From Sphagnum magellanicum (Eukaryota > Streptophyta > Sphagnopsida > Sphagnales > Sphagnaceae): a stretch of DNA of 64,000 nucleotides. The translations under genes were made by a program, and so were the position numbers. The DNA is taken from positions 5,394,001-5,458,000 of the forward strand of contig CM038919.1 in assembly GCA_021904315.1 (NCBI GenBank), in the 5' to 3' direction. The notes under the pieces are model-generated. The model had not been told where the DNA came from and did not search any database. It worked only from the letters and a program-made list of their open reading frames with translations. Positions 1-12,290 of this stretch are shown here, piece by piece (position 1 is the stretch's first letter; every line of letters begins with the position of its first letter).

Positions 1-1065
1 ATTTCATTTTAGGGATATAATATAATTTTAACCTTGTAATGTAGTATTCAGAAACCTAATGAAATTTTTATTCTTAATTAAAATGAATGGTTAGAATTTT
101 GGAAATTAAAATATTTACATTTTATTTATGTTAAAAATAAACTATTTTCTAGTAACAAAATGAAAATTTTCAAAGTTTGTTATAAAAATATTTATTTACA
201 AATCATGCCATTAAATCCTTTTTTTTGTGAAGAAAAGTGTTTTGAATTCTTGTGAAACAATGAAATCCAAATGTATTTTCCTTCAAATGATTTGAAATTT
301 GGTACATGTTTATTTATTATGAATGTGTAGGCTTCTGAAGAAAATTCAAAAATAAGTTTTCATTTGTTTCAATTGAACAAAGTATGAGGAAAAAAATATA
401 GATTTCAAATTTTGATATATAAAACAATTTGACATAATGGTGATAAGGTTTGATGTTAGGTTGTCAAAAACCCATGTTATAATGTTAAATGGTAATTGAT
501 TGGCAAAAACAATGGATTGTTTATGTGGAGACCAAGATTCAAACCCTTATACCAACAACTACTAGTATATGTTGATTATATCAAATACATCTACAAATAT
601 ATATATATATATATAATAAAATGATGAATCTATATATATTATAAATTTAATTTAATCACATTGTCACTTGTCAATTTGCTATTTGATCACATATTATTGA
701 ATTCACTTGTCCATACCAACCCACTGTCAATCACTAAAAGCGATGGTGAATTAATTAAGTTTTTTAATAGATTAATGAATTAATGATGATTTCACCCAAA
801 TGACTAATGAAACTCTTGGTGCACTACATCACAAAGTGGGGACCCCTTTATATTAGTGCTATTTAAATACTTTCATAATACTTTTACAAGATGTCCAAGG
901 TTTAGTGCTTTGCTCGTGTAAAATAAGCATTGAAACAATTTAGATTATATTGACTTAATTTGGGTATTGTTTAAATGATAATTGATGTAACACCGTATTT
1001 GCATTGTATTTATGTTGTTTGACATGTTGTATTTACATTATGTCCACATTGTAATGATATTGCAT
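1..1065. other. AT-rich intergenic DNA
   Basis: No coding region is supported here. The stretch is very AT-rich, with long A and T runs. A short (AT)n microsatellite lies near 593-615. Short reading frames lack family similarity, and stops are dense on both strands. Confidence 0.6.
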
Positions 1066-1610
1066 TAGTATTGTGTTTGTATTGGATATGCATTTTTAAT
1101 TGTAAATGATACAATGTTGTTACAATATGGTTACAAACTCTATTATTGTATTGATTCAATATTGTATTCATGTTGTCTATATTTTGTATTTATGTTGTAG
1201 TCATATTTTTTCAACACCGTATTTGTATTGCATGTGCATTGTTGAACGTAGGGGATGCAACGTTGCAAAAACATAGCTACAAACTAGATATTCAATATTG
1301 ACTCAATGTTGTATTCTTGTTGCTTATGTTATTGTATACAGGTTATAATCATATTTTCCCAACATTGTATTTGTATTGCTTATGCATTGTTGAAGGTAGG
1401 TGATGTAATGTTGTAACAACACAATTGCAAATTGGATATTCAATAGTGAATTAATGTTGTATTCATGTTTATTATGATGTTGTAAATGTTTTATAGGCAC
1501 ACCACAACAAAAGCATTTAGAAATTGCATATGCACCATTGGTTGCAAGAAATATGATATTGCAACATGTTTACAAACTTTCTATTGGTATTGATTTAATA
1601 AATGATAATC
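1066..1610 (+). repeat. Imperfect tandem repeat, about 147-bp unit
   Basis: Three diverged head-to-tail units start near 1068, 1212 and 1360, and a shorter fourth begins near 1510. Each contains a TTTGTATTG..TGCATT block, then an ACAATGTTGT/CAACGTTGC-like block, then TACAAACT, ATTCAATATTG and TGTTGTATTC.TGTT. The spacing of corresponding blocks is about 145-150 bp. The repeats are AT-rich and non-coding. They may be a small satellite remnant or a serially duplicated transposon end. Confidence 0.6.
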
Positions 1611-4600
1611 AATATTAGACAGTATTGATAAATAGTGCTACTAGAGAATGTTTCACTAACCCAATTCACAAGGCACACCTCATATGGTCAAACAAAAATA
1701 CAACTCCAATTATGGAATTACAAAACTTCTTGTAGACAACTTCCTATACCTGTAGGGTGCCTCTGTGACGGTTTAAAAAATATTCCACCCTAAGAACAAA
1801 TAAGAAAATCCTTGGTTCAAACTTCAATTGCAACTTGCTCAGCAAGCTACATGGTTCGTGCACCAATTGCCATTTCATCCAAAAATAAAATTTGGTCTGA
1901 TTCACAAAATTTCAACATTTACACATAGTCACAATAAAAAAACCAACTTATATTGCATTATTTTATGTAACAAGTTGCAGATATCCAAGGAACACATTCA
2001 TAAACATGCCAATGAAATTCCAAAACATCAATCCAATGACTATTTTGTCTATTCTAACAAATACACTCACCATGATCAAGACTTTTGCTTTGGATCTTGA
2101 TACAATTTCATGTAATGAATGTAACATCCTCCCAAGTATAGGATTTCCAATTTACCCAATACTACCAAATCCACCAACTTTGCTAGGTTGCAAGCTACAT
2201 CATTAGTCAATCATTTAGTAAAATTATTCAAAAGAAACCAGTTAACATGATACACATAATATGTCACCTATTGGTTAGCTACTTTGACTAATTGTTAATA
2301 GGTGAAAGTACTACATGCGAGTCACAAGGGGCAAACCTTCCCCAAGGTTATAAGGGAGGAGAATGAATTGAATGCCAAGCAACTGCCATAGACTCAACTT
2401 TTCTGCCCCTATGATCTGCAATTCCAACTCCTTGCTAGTTTCAAGTTAATCATCCACTCTATGTAGTCAAAACACCAATGGTAAGGTTGAGATTCATTGT
2501 ACACTCTCCAAGTAGCAGCTAACCATTACAGACTCAAATTCAATACACTTCACAAACCCAACATGGAAATTTTTTTCCCATGGAAAATTTCATCATAAAA
2601 ACTAAAACCCTTTCCTTAGGAGGCATTTTTTTTGCATGTGAAATTCAAAAAGGACTAACCGGATCTTATTTTTGGAACCCTTCTTCTTGTCAGTCCTAGC
2701 TTGGCTGTGCTCATGTTTGAGTGCTTTCATTTTGTTCTTGTATGCTAGTGTTTATTTCACCATGTCCACAATATGTAGAAACATGATTTCAACATTCCAT
2801 ATATAAAATTTTGCAATGTTGGGGGAATCCCTAACCATCTATATTTCATTAGTTCTAAAGGACCTTTAAATCCAATCTAGCAAATTGAATAGATAACAAG
2901 ACAATGTCTTTAACCCCAAACCCGAAATGAAAAATTAAATGGTGTCTACTACTATTTGTCCATCTCACCCTATTCTTTGGTTATCCCCCACTCGGTTCAC
3001 AATAGATAGTGAAAGTGTTATGGATCCCTTATGTCTGAAGTTATAGGTTAAAAGAAGCAGTAACATACATGCCTATACCGGAGGTGTTCGTTCAAGTATT
3101 GGAATCCAGATAAAACAATCAACAAACTAACCAAAACTACTCACAAATCCTAAGATCCAACTAGAGGCATGTATTGTCACTAAGAGAAGGTAGCAAATGA
3201 AACACAAAATAGAACCCTTCTCAATGAAGATCAACAAAATGGCTATAATTAACAAGAAAAAAAAACCCAATCTCATTAAAGTAGTAATGTTCCCTGTCCT
3301 CTTAATTTCTGCACTTTGACATTTACGTCAATCATACATTATCCTTGAAAGCTTGGGATATGCAAAAAAACTGCAAAACTTGTAATGAAGCTTCACACTG
3401 TTGGGCAATGATGAGGCCAACATGTTTAACAACAAAAAAAAATTATCTTTTTTGCAACAATCTTAGATTGCAAAGAGCGCAGCTTGACTTGGAACAAAAT
3501 TATGTCTCACTTGATTGCATCAAAAGATGCATCCATGAAGACATTCACATGTTTGTTAGTAGACAACTTCATTAGCCTGCATTCAATCCTACCTCAATAG
3601 TACTTTGCCACCCATAGAAGTTTAGCCCGTCATTAGCTAACAAATAATAACATAAACTCAACAATAGACACCCTGATGCGTAGTGGAAGAAAAGGATATG
3701 TACTTTTGGATGAGTTAAGAGGACAGGGGCAACACTAGCCCAACCATGAGTGATGAAGGAAATGAGAAGGTACAAGTTACATGCTACTAATGTGGCATGT
3801 ATCACTACCATGAAGCTTCCACCTCAACCATCTTGTTCCAAATTGAGGATTTTACATGAGAATATTTTAGTAAGAAAATCATCAGCACTAGGTCAAAAAC
3901 CAAAGACTTGGTGCAATTTAATGACAACAAGAAGCATAATTGTATAATAATCTCCTACATTCCATCATTGCAGGAACAACCCAATCACAATTTAACATAA
4001 TGTTTATGCTGAGCAAAAATTTGATAGTTTTCATGAAAATTCCTCCCTTGCCTAAATGAAAATTTGTTGCAAGTGTTTCACAAATAGGATTTTGGATCAT
4101 CAATCCACAAGCAAGAGAAAAATGCCTACCTAATCACCTAATATTTTCCAAAAGCATACATGAAATGTTCCAAAATGAGCTCCAAATGTGGCATTAACTC
4201 TTTTGCCGCCTCCTATGATTCAATAGGCAATATCCAAAAACCACTACCACTTTCATGAAACCCATTTGCCTAACTCATATCATTAATGCATATGAATTTA
4301 TAGCGTGTCCTTCAACAATAGTCAACTTCCCCTTGGCAGAAAAGTATTAGCATTGGACATGGGTAGACGTAGATTGGCCCCTCTAATGATTGTGATTTTC
4401 TATGAAGAGCGCTACAACTACTCTAAAGATCTTTCTCAATAAAAATTGATCTCAACCCATAAGCATTGCACATGACAACAGCATGTATTTCACATGCACA
4501 AATGGTAATAAAATTCAAATTAGAAAGCAAAAAAAATGAGGTTGTCACCTACTCAAAGGTTGCGAATGCAAAACGTGCAGCTTCCTATACACGTTTGTTA

Positions 4601-7600
4601 TTGTTAAAAATACACATGAGCAAACTTGTCGACACTGTATCGAATTGGACTTGTCCCTCTATTGCTTGTGTTATTGCTTATAAGTAAAAGGAAGAATTAA
4701 AAAATACCTTGTCACTAAATCATCAAGAAACTTTTTTCTTTTGCCAGGAGTGTTACTAAAGAAAAAAAAATCCTCAAACTGTCTCCAATCTAGTTTTGTG
4801 CCTATTTTTAAACAAAATCAATGCCAGGAAACAACAACCCAACAGTGTCATTTCACCCAAACAATCCACTTGTTGTAGCATGAAAATGTCCAACAAGTGA
4901 TAGTCCGTTTAAAGGGCATTTATCTTCCAACAAGGCCACAAAAATGTTACAATCTACAAAACCTGTGAGCTTTTCCTTTAAAGCCATTTCATATTCACAA
5001 GATCAAACATTCTTCCTCTTGGGAAATTGACTGAGTCAACAACACCATGCACATGTGGACACATGATTGCTCAAAAAACAAGTTGTAGAGAATAAAGGGT
5101 TCTGAAACCATGGAATGGATTCAAGAAAAGGGAGAGGTACCTGTGACAAGTGTGGAAGAAGACCATATATGCATCCTTCAATAACACCACCCAATGCCAA
5201 CACTGCTACCTCTTGCTCTTTCCAAGCTGCATCTGTGGTAGTTGATAGCTTGACCTACAAAACCACAACCACTGCCACACTAACTAACATAGCTTTGCAT
5301 CACACTCCACTTTACAAGGTTGGTGGACCAACAAATTTCGAGTAAACATTTAAGAAGTAGACTAGCTTGAGCCTCAAAAACATGAGAAGCATCAAAAGTT
5401 GACTTACACCCATTGACATGTTGCTGCATGAATGGTTAAACAAACAACAGATAGTTTGCACAAGTGTCTAGAATGAAAGTTTATAGATGCTACCCTTGGG
5501 TCCTTGACCGCTTTTGGGAGTAAAAATAATTCAATTTACATGCTTGTCAGGACCTTACAATCTACAATGTAACATGATATGGCATTTTGCAACAACACGA
5601 GTTCCACATACCACAAGACATAAGAAATACTTGAACAAGTGGCATCAAAATAGGGAGAATCTCATCACCAAAAATAGTTGACAAAATGTCCATGCCAACA
5701 GCACTACATTTCCACAAATTCCATGAATTTGTTATGTCATCATCTTCTTCCATGATTTGCCACCACCTAGAATTAAACTTTAAAATGCCTTCAAACTGAA
5801 AAAGAATGTATATTTTCTAGAAGCAATTGGGCACTTTCCTTGCAATTTCTTGGCCACAGTAAGCACCCACAAAAATGTATCCCAACCTAGGAAGAAAAAA
5901 GGGATATAATCATAGGTATGAATTGCATCGTAGTAGATTATAAAGGAAAATTGCTATTTGATCCACAAACCTCATCCTTTTCAGGCCCATCAACACCATG
6001 TATGCGTGGTTGATGAAACCTAGGTTTGATATCCTACAACAACACACCCATTCTCTCCCTTATGTGAGATAACAACACCTGCAATCTAATCAAATGGAAG
6101 GTAGAATGGAAGCAAAATCCTAATCACAAAGAATAAAAACAACAAAACCCCATCAGAGTTAACCTCAACAACACTGCATTGCAAATCATGTGATTTAAGA
6201 ATTCAATTTACTCCAACAAAGATATGAAAGAATCCTAGCTTCAACCACAAAATCCTCATCAGAAATAAGAAATGGCATTTAAGGTACCACAAGTATTCCC
6301 TAAAACAAATGATGTTTATTATGTAATTGTTATTTCCAAAATCATACCAAATATGACTAAGAAGCACGGTTCATTGTGAGCATGTAGAACTAATTGTTGA
6401 TGGAGCCAAACAACTAGGGCATAAAGTATGCACCTTATAAGAACACCATTATAATGCCTAGCATTCTAGAGGTTTCTAGAAGGTGTTGGGTTCATTCTAA
6501 ATGACTTTTTCTTCAAGGTGATTTTGATTTTTACAAAGAAAAAATGCTAACAAAATGAAAATGCAGGGGTATTACTTTTGCTAAACTTGTGCATGTAAAC
6601 TATCATTTACTTTTGCAAAAATTCAGAAATAGAAGGATTAAATTTGGAAACCTATGGTTGAACCTACACTTAACGTTCCTGATAATGACAAAAATGAGAG
6701 GAAAAATCCCTTTTTTTAAAAAGGAAATGTATGGCAGTCAAAAAAAATATGTTTTTACAAAATTCTATGAATGAAGACACAACAACATCAAAATGCCAAT
6801 ATTGGTGCTAGTAATATTTTGCGAACAATTGCATCTAATGCAAAAACAAATCTCCAAAATCAACAACCACAATAGACAATTTTTTCTATTTGTGGCAAAC
6901 TCCTAGCAAAGTTTTTATGGCCTTGAAATCTAAGAAATAATGAGAAAAAACTCATGGGTTGTTGAAAGGTTTATGTTATACCTTTAGTGCAGGAAACTTT
7001 ATTCCATCTGATGATGTTAGATTCACATATTGAAGAATAAGGGACACCCCCCATAGACCATCAAACCGCATCAAACACTTTCTCCTCACCATCATTCATG
7101 TTGGAAAACCAGAATCCAAGGATGATAAATGAAAAAGGAGAAGGAAGAAAAGTTATAGGCATAAGATGAAATTATTTAGGAAGAAAGCTGCAAGTAAAAG
7201 AAAAAATTCCATCACTCGCACCTACAAAGCTCGACAAATGATGTCAATTTAAGGTGTTTACTACAGTTTTTCAACACCCATGCCAAGTTCGATGATAGCC
7301 AGGTAAATCATGGAGGAAGGTTCAAACATGGGTACTGTTAGAGTACATTGGACATCATACTTTTGCACATCTTCATTCGCAAGTACTCTTGGCTATTGTA
7401 GAACAGAACATTGGGTGTCCATTCCCACACCTACTATAAGAAGACTTGACCTGGAAGTCCTAATGAGCTGTTGGTGACTACAAACTCATATTCCTCAGAA
7501 ACAATTCAGTAGTACCAAAGACGATGATTAGTTTTATGCTCTAGCACAAAGGGTTATTCTTGCATGGTGAGCGGCACTCTACCATCATCCATCTTGGTCA

Positions 7601-8400
7601 GCAGCCACACCTACACCAACACATCCACACATGACTTCCCAATGTATTGTAAAGCTTGCATTGTTTATTGTTATAATGTCAAGCCATGATCATGATGATC
7701 CAACTTCCTTGTTGTTGTTGTTGCTTTTAAGCTTGTTGTCCTTGCCATTTGCTTCACACCTGGCTTTTGGCCTCCTCCTTTTTCAATGATGAAGAAAAAA
7801 ATGTGACCAAATTCTCCAATGTTTTTTCATAACAGAGAAGGTTGGAATTGTGTTATAGATGAATTCTAGCTCCTCCTGCCTCGTAAGTGAAGTGAGGCGA
7901 TGGGATTGGATGACCTAATGGCCAAAAAAAATTTGCAGACGGCAAACATCATGCCTGCAAATTGGCAAAGTTGTTGTTGTTATAGAAGTGTTGGTGATGG
8001 CCTAGGAAGTTAAAGGCAAATTCAGCAACAACATCAGGGCTACTACAATTGATGAGTTGATGTTCTATTAGAATTTGTTCACTGCAGAAGGGAATTTCCA
8101 TCTCCATCAGCTTTGCCAAAACCATATCATTTACTTTGAACTTAGGATGGTAAAGATTTTTCTTTCTAGTATTGCTCAACCTAGATGTTTTCGCCATCAT
8201 CATTTGTTGGTATAGAAGTGGCGGATTCAAGGCTATCAATTATGTGCAACCCATTTATGCTGCTCCTGCTCCTTTTGTTGCCTCAAATAATAAATAGCAG
8301 TGACTTGATTCATAGACCTATCCATTCTCCTCCCATGCCATGGATATTTAGATTACATCCTTATTCCTAATCTCCAAGACATTGATTTTGGGCCTTTTTG
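1611..8400. other. Intergenic DNA, no supported gene
   Basis: About 6.8 kb of AT-rich DNA with only short isolated frames (up to about 95 codons) and no recognisable domain on either strand. The codon content is typical of chance frames. The stretch may hold old transposon debris too diverged to name by eye. No RNA gene, convincing promoter or terminal repeat was identified. Confidence 0.5.
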
Positions 8401-8403
8401 TCT

Positions 8404-8733
8404 CTCCAAATCAAAGAAACTCCTTATTCCCTCATAACTTGTAACAGACTTTGCTGGGGATCATGATCTCCCATAAATCTCCTCATAACCCAAAATGGAT
8501 TTTCTTGGGATCATCATTAGATAGAAACTCTTGATTCCTTCACAACCCGAAACAAATTCTCTTGCAAATTATTAACTCCCACGGATCTCCTAACGACCCA
8601 AAGCAGATTCTTTTGGGGAACATCAATTCCCACAACTCTCCTAACAACCCAAAACAAATTCTTTTGGGGATCATCAACTCCCACAAATCTCCTCACAACC
8701 CAAAATAGATTCCCTTGGGGATCATCATTAACC
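8404..8733 (-). repeat. 51-bp minisatellite (17-codon unit)
   Basis: Three well-matched units start at 8581, 8632 and 8683, exactly 51 bp apart. Two or three more diverged units precede them back to about 8404. The shared core is CTCCTAACAACCCAAAAC followed by a TTCTTTTGGGGATCATCA-like block. Because 51 is a multiple of three, the best units stay open in one plus frame (LLTTQ..F.WG core) and in one minus frame (DDPQKNLFWVVRR core). The minus frame continues through more units before meeting a stop near 8524. No long ORF is intact and no known family was recognised. It may descend from a repetitive coding sequence. Confidence 0.65.
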
Positions 8734-9549
8734 TAGGATCTGTGACACACCCATGAAACATCCCTCCTCCCCCAACCCAAACCTTTACCACCAAAGCCAA
8801 CTTGGTCATGGTTGTCATTTGTCAAACTACTAAAGTCCCTAACAAACTCAACAACATAGTTGAATGGGTTGAAATCCCTCGACCACCCAAGGTTCTTAAA
8901 TCCTTACTGATGAGCTTACTATCTGAAGCTTGCCCATCTTCAACCCATGTAGCCATAATTTCAATTTTCTCTTCACTCTACCCATAAGCACCAGTTGGAA
9001 TTTGCCCATTTGTGGTATCTATAGCCATAGTTGTTCCTTGCTCTTCTTTGCTTTTTACAACAACAACAAAAGCTGCCATGTTTCTATTCCTTATATTTTT
9101 AGTTTTTTTAATGCCAATACTTATAATTGGCACAATAATGGAGCAAATAAAATTTGCAACATTGGGTGGAGCAACAACAACAACAATTACCACACCACTA
9201 GCCAGCAAGCCCATCCATAAATTATCTTCAAATTAGAAATTACATTTGAGCAAGTCAAGTTCCTCTTGAGAAGAGAAATTTGAAGCATCTAGACAAACCC
9301 GCATGTCAATAAATGATGGAGGCACAAAAGAAATTGTAGGATCACAATGTTTTACTGCTCAGGTCAACCAATCTAATCTAATGGCATCAATTAATCACAA
9401 CTAACACACCTTACTTAATTGATTTCAAGACTTGAAGCTATTTACAAAGAAATGGGTTTTCTTTAAAAAATGAAGCACAACTTGGATAGCACAAAGTATG
9501 TTATTTATTTCTATTATGCTATAACTTCCAAGTTATTGCACCATTTCAT
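8734..9549. other. Intergenic DNA
   Basis: Short frames on both strands overlap each other at 8930-9236, mainly because the sequence is rich in CAA/TTG-type trinucleotides that avoid stops. No domain was recognised. The right edge abuts the decayed transposase described next. Confidence 0.5.
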
Positions 9550-12290
9550 ACGAAATACTAGGTCTTGTAGGTTGTTTCCAAATGGGTAAGGCCCATTTGA
9601 TTTATTCACACATAGTAAGGTGATTCAACCTATTGGGAGGAACCTTTTGGTACATGCATTCCAAAGCGAGTTCCTTAGTTACTAATGTGTTGTTAGAGGT
9701 TTGGAAGAGATCTACCTTAAAAAGTAGCTGTACCTAAGCATATTCAATTTTTTCAGGAAGACCTAATGGTTCCATATGTATAGCCACATCATTATACCAA
9801 GAATTCCCATGAAAACTAGGGGATGCCCTTGCATACATAGGCCAATCTGCAAACCGCTTTTCGACTCCTGCAAGTATGGCTAAGGAGTTGAAGATGTGCA
9901 AAACTTGCACAAAATCAAAATACTTTGAGCACATTCAATTATCATGAAAGCATATAACTTAATGCAAGCAATTAATTTTCTTCTACAACAACTTTAGGGT
10001 TCCTTCTTTTAAATTTTGCTAATAAAAACATTATATTAGACAAACATGGTCTAACATCAACAACATCTACAAAGTTGTAGAACTTCGTACCTCTCCACCA
10101 ACAAGGTTATTGTCCATTTTGTAAACCTTAAAAACCTTCAAAAACTCCTCTGTGATCCCTCCATAGAATGATAAAATAGAATATACATTCTTGGGAAAGT
10201 GATATTTGTTGTTTGCTTCAGCATCCAACATGTCGATGTCCTTTAACCAAGTAGTGCGCAAATTCACGGCTACACTTGATAAGATGTTGAAACCACATTC
10301 CACGCCTTGCAATACATGATACAACTTTGAATCATTAGACCATTGTACTACATCTAAATGTACATTCATGTCCATGTATGAACACTTGGGATAGTATATA
10401 AAACATTTAGTTGACATTTGGGAGTTCACCTTGTCCAAAACAGTCACCCATTCAAGAGGTGCTTCAAACCCATCTATGTTTCTAACAACTTTTCGTAATG
10501 TTTGAAGCCAAAGGTTGTGTTTGGCAATGTGGCCCATGTAATCTCGGCAATTCCTCCCTTGATAGGCTTGTTTAATAAGCATTATGTGGAGGTGTTCATA
10601 CATATTAGCACTATACTCAAAAGGAGATCCAGCTCGACGAATAGAATCTATGCAATGCATCATTGCATGGACTTTGACCAAGTTAAATTCAAATCTTTGC
10701 TATGAAGACAATGTTCTTTTGAATGAACTCAATGTTCTACACAATGCATTATATGAAATTGGAAAGATAAGTTTGCATGATTTCTATTCAGACATTTCAA
10801 CTCACCATGATCATCATATGGCAAACACCATCTAGTTCAAAAGAATTGAATCTCAACTTACTCCTGCATTAGAAGGGCCAATTTCCTCAATGTTTTTTCA
10901 GTGTACTCCTTAGTGCGACATGTCGTTCCATACCACTGGAAAAACTTCACAAGTGTTTGAATTATGTCTTGAGAATATATGCCAACCAATCATGGCACAA
11001 TCACCTACAACATCCAACATCCAAACTTGGTTGAATGTAATGGACTCCCTTTAAACAACACTTTGAAGAACATTTATAAAACAAAAAACTCAAATTCATG
11101 GGTAGGAAGGCAAAATTATCTTACTTTTACTGGATGCACTGAATTCTCCTTTGACAACAGATTAACATCTTTTTTTGTTGATGTAAGCATTTTCATACCA
11201 AAGCTTGCATTCCCTTTTCAGTTCGATAATCAAAAAAAAAATCCACCTCCCTTAAGGATTGTTTTGGAAACATGGATGTTGACATTGATTTGTGTCATAA
11301 GTACATGTAATCTATTAATCCACAAACAACATACAAGTCATAAGTCATTTAGGTGAGAGAATGAAAAACCTTAATTCATTTCAAGTTTTAATTTTCACAA
11401 AGACAAAATATGAATGTACTTACATGTGTAACATGAACTTAAACAACACACCTTATAACCCTCAAGGTGATCGTAGACATAAGCATATAACAAAGGGAAA
11501 ACCCAATGTTCATCACTGTGGGGATCAATCAATGCAAGGCCTTTGAAACTAGCCTCTTTTAAAGGCTTGAAAACAACATCCAAACATTCATGAAATACTT
11601 GCAATCTTCTCTCATGTGAAGCTTTTGTAGAAGAAATAACAGGGAGAATGGCCAATAAAACATGGCCTTCATCTAAATACCAATTTTCACATGTAATATT
11701 TGCTATGGACATCACTAATGGGTGCATGGTCACTCTCCCATCATTGGATAAAAATGTTTGGTCAACACTTAGAATCACCTTAGGAATGCCAACTCAAATT
11801 TCCAAATGTTTATAACTTGAAAGTTAAGATTGAAATTGGCACCTGCATTTGAAGCCACCACAAGCCGATATTTGGGGTAGAATAAACACCTTGATGAACA
11901 CCATTGCTTGGTGCAATTTGAAAATCCTTTTTGAGACTAGGTGATGAAAACATAAAAGATAATGTTTCCAATGGGTCCTTGTGGTATATGACATGATCTC
12001 CATAATCACCTTTTGTAACATGGATGAGATATTGATCCCAACCATCTTCTATTTTAAAAATTGTCTATTCATAGTGGTCAATTTGTGTAGCAAACCTCAC
12101 ATTCACATTTTCCAACTTGAATGATGGGTGAAACAATCTTTTTTCAAACAAAGAATTGATGTCCTTACATGTATGCTCCAAGTTCCTTAGGGATGAAAAA
12201 CAAACAATACTACATTGATGGTTTGAAAGAGCACTTGCACTACTAAACTTCAAAGCCCCACAACAATTACAACTATTCCATTGAACTCAA
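9550..12290 (-). pseudogene. Plavaka/CACTA-like transposase remnant
   Basis: A decayed DNA-transposon transposase reads from about 12253 down to about 9550 on the minus strand, across several frames. In order, the pieces are: an N-terminal segment ending in LFHPSFKLENVNVRF (12253-12065); a segment with HVIYHKDPLETLSFM and later GLWWLQMQ (about 12050-11825); a segment starting ILSVDQTFLSNDGRVTMHPL and including CLDVVFKPLKEASFKG (11778-11395); a block with VKVHAMMHCIDSIRRAGSPF and YEHLHIMLIKQAY (10681-10067); and a C-terminal block with RASPSFHGNSWYNDVAI (9934-9734). A TAG in that last frame sits where a Gln is expected before VQLLFKV. The order and spacing resemble Plavaka-type transposases of the CACTA superfamily, best known from fungi. 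Frameshifts, stops and apparent intron or insert sequence show it is dead. Terminal inverted repeats were not located. The family call is from memory of motifs, not from a search. Confidence 0.65.

Noticed and set aside
8930..9236. Three overlapping frames on both strands
   Set aside because: Stop-poor CAA/TTG-rich sequence explains them; no frame shows conserved domain features.
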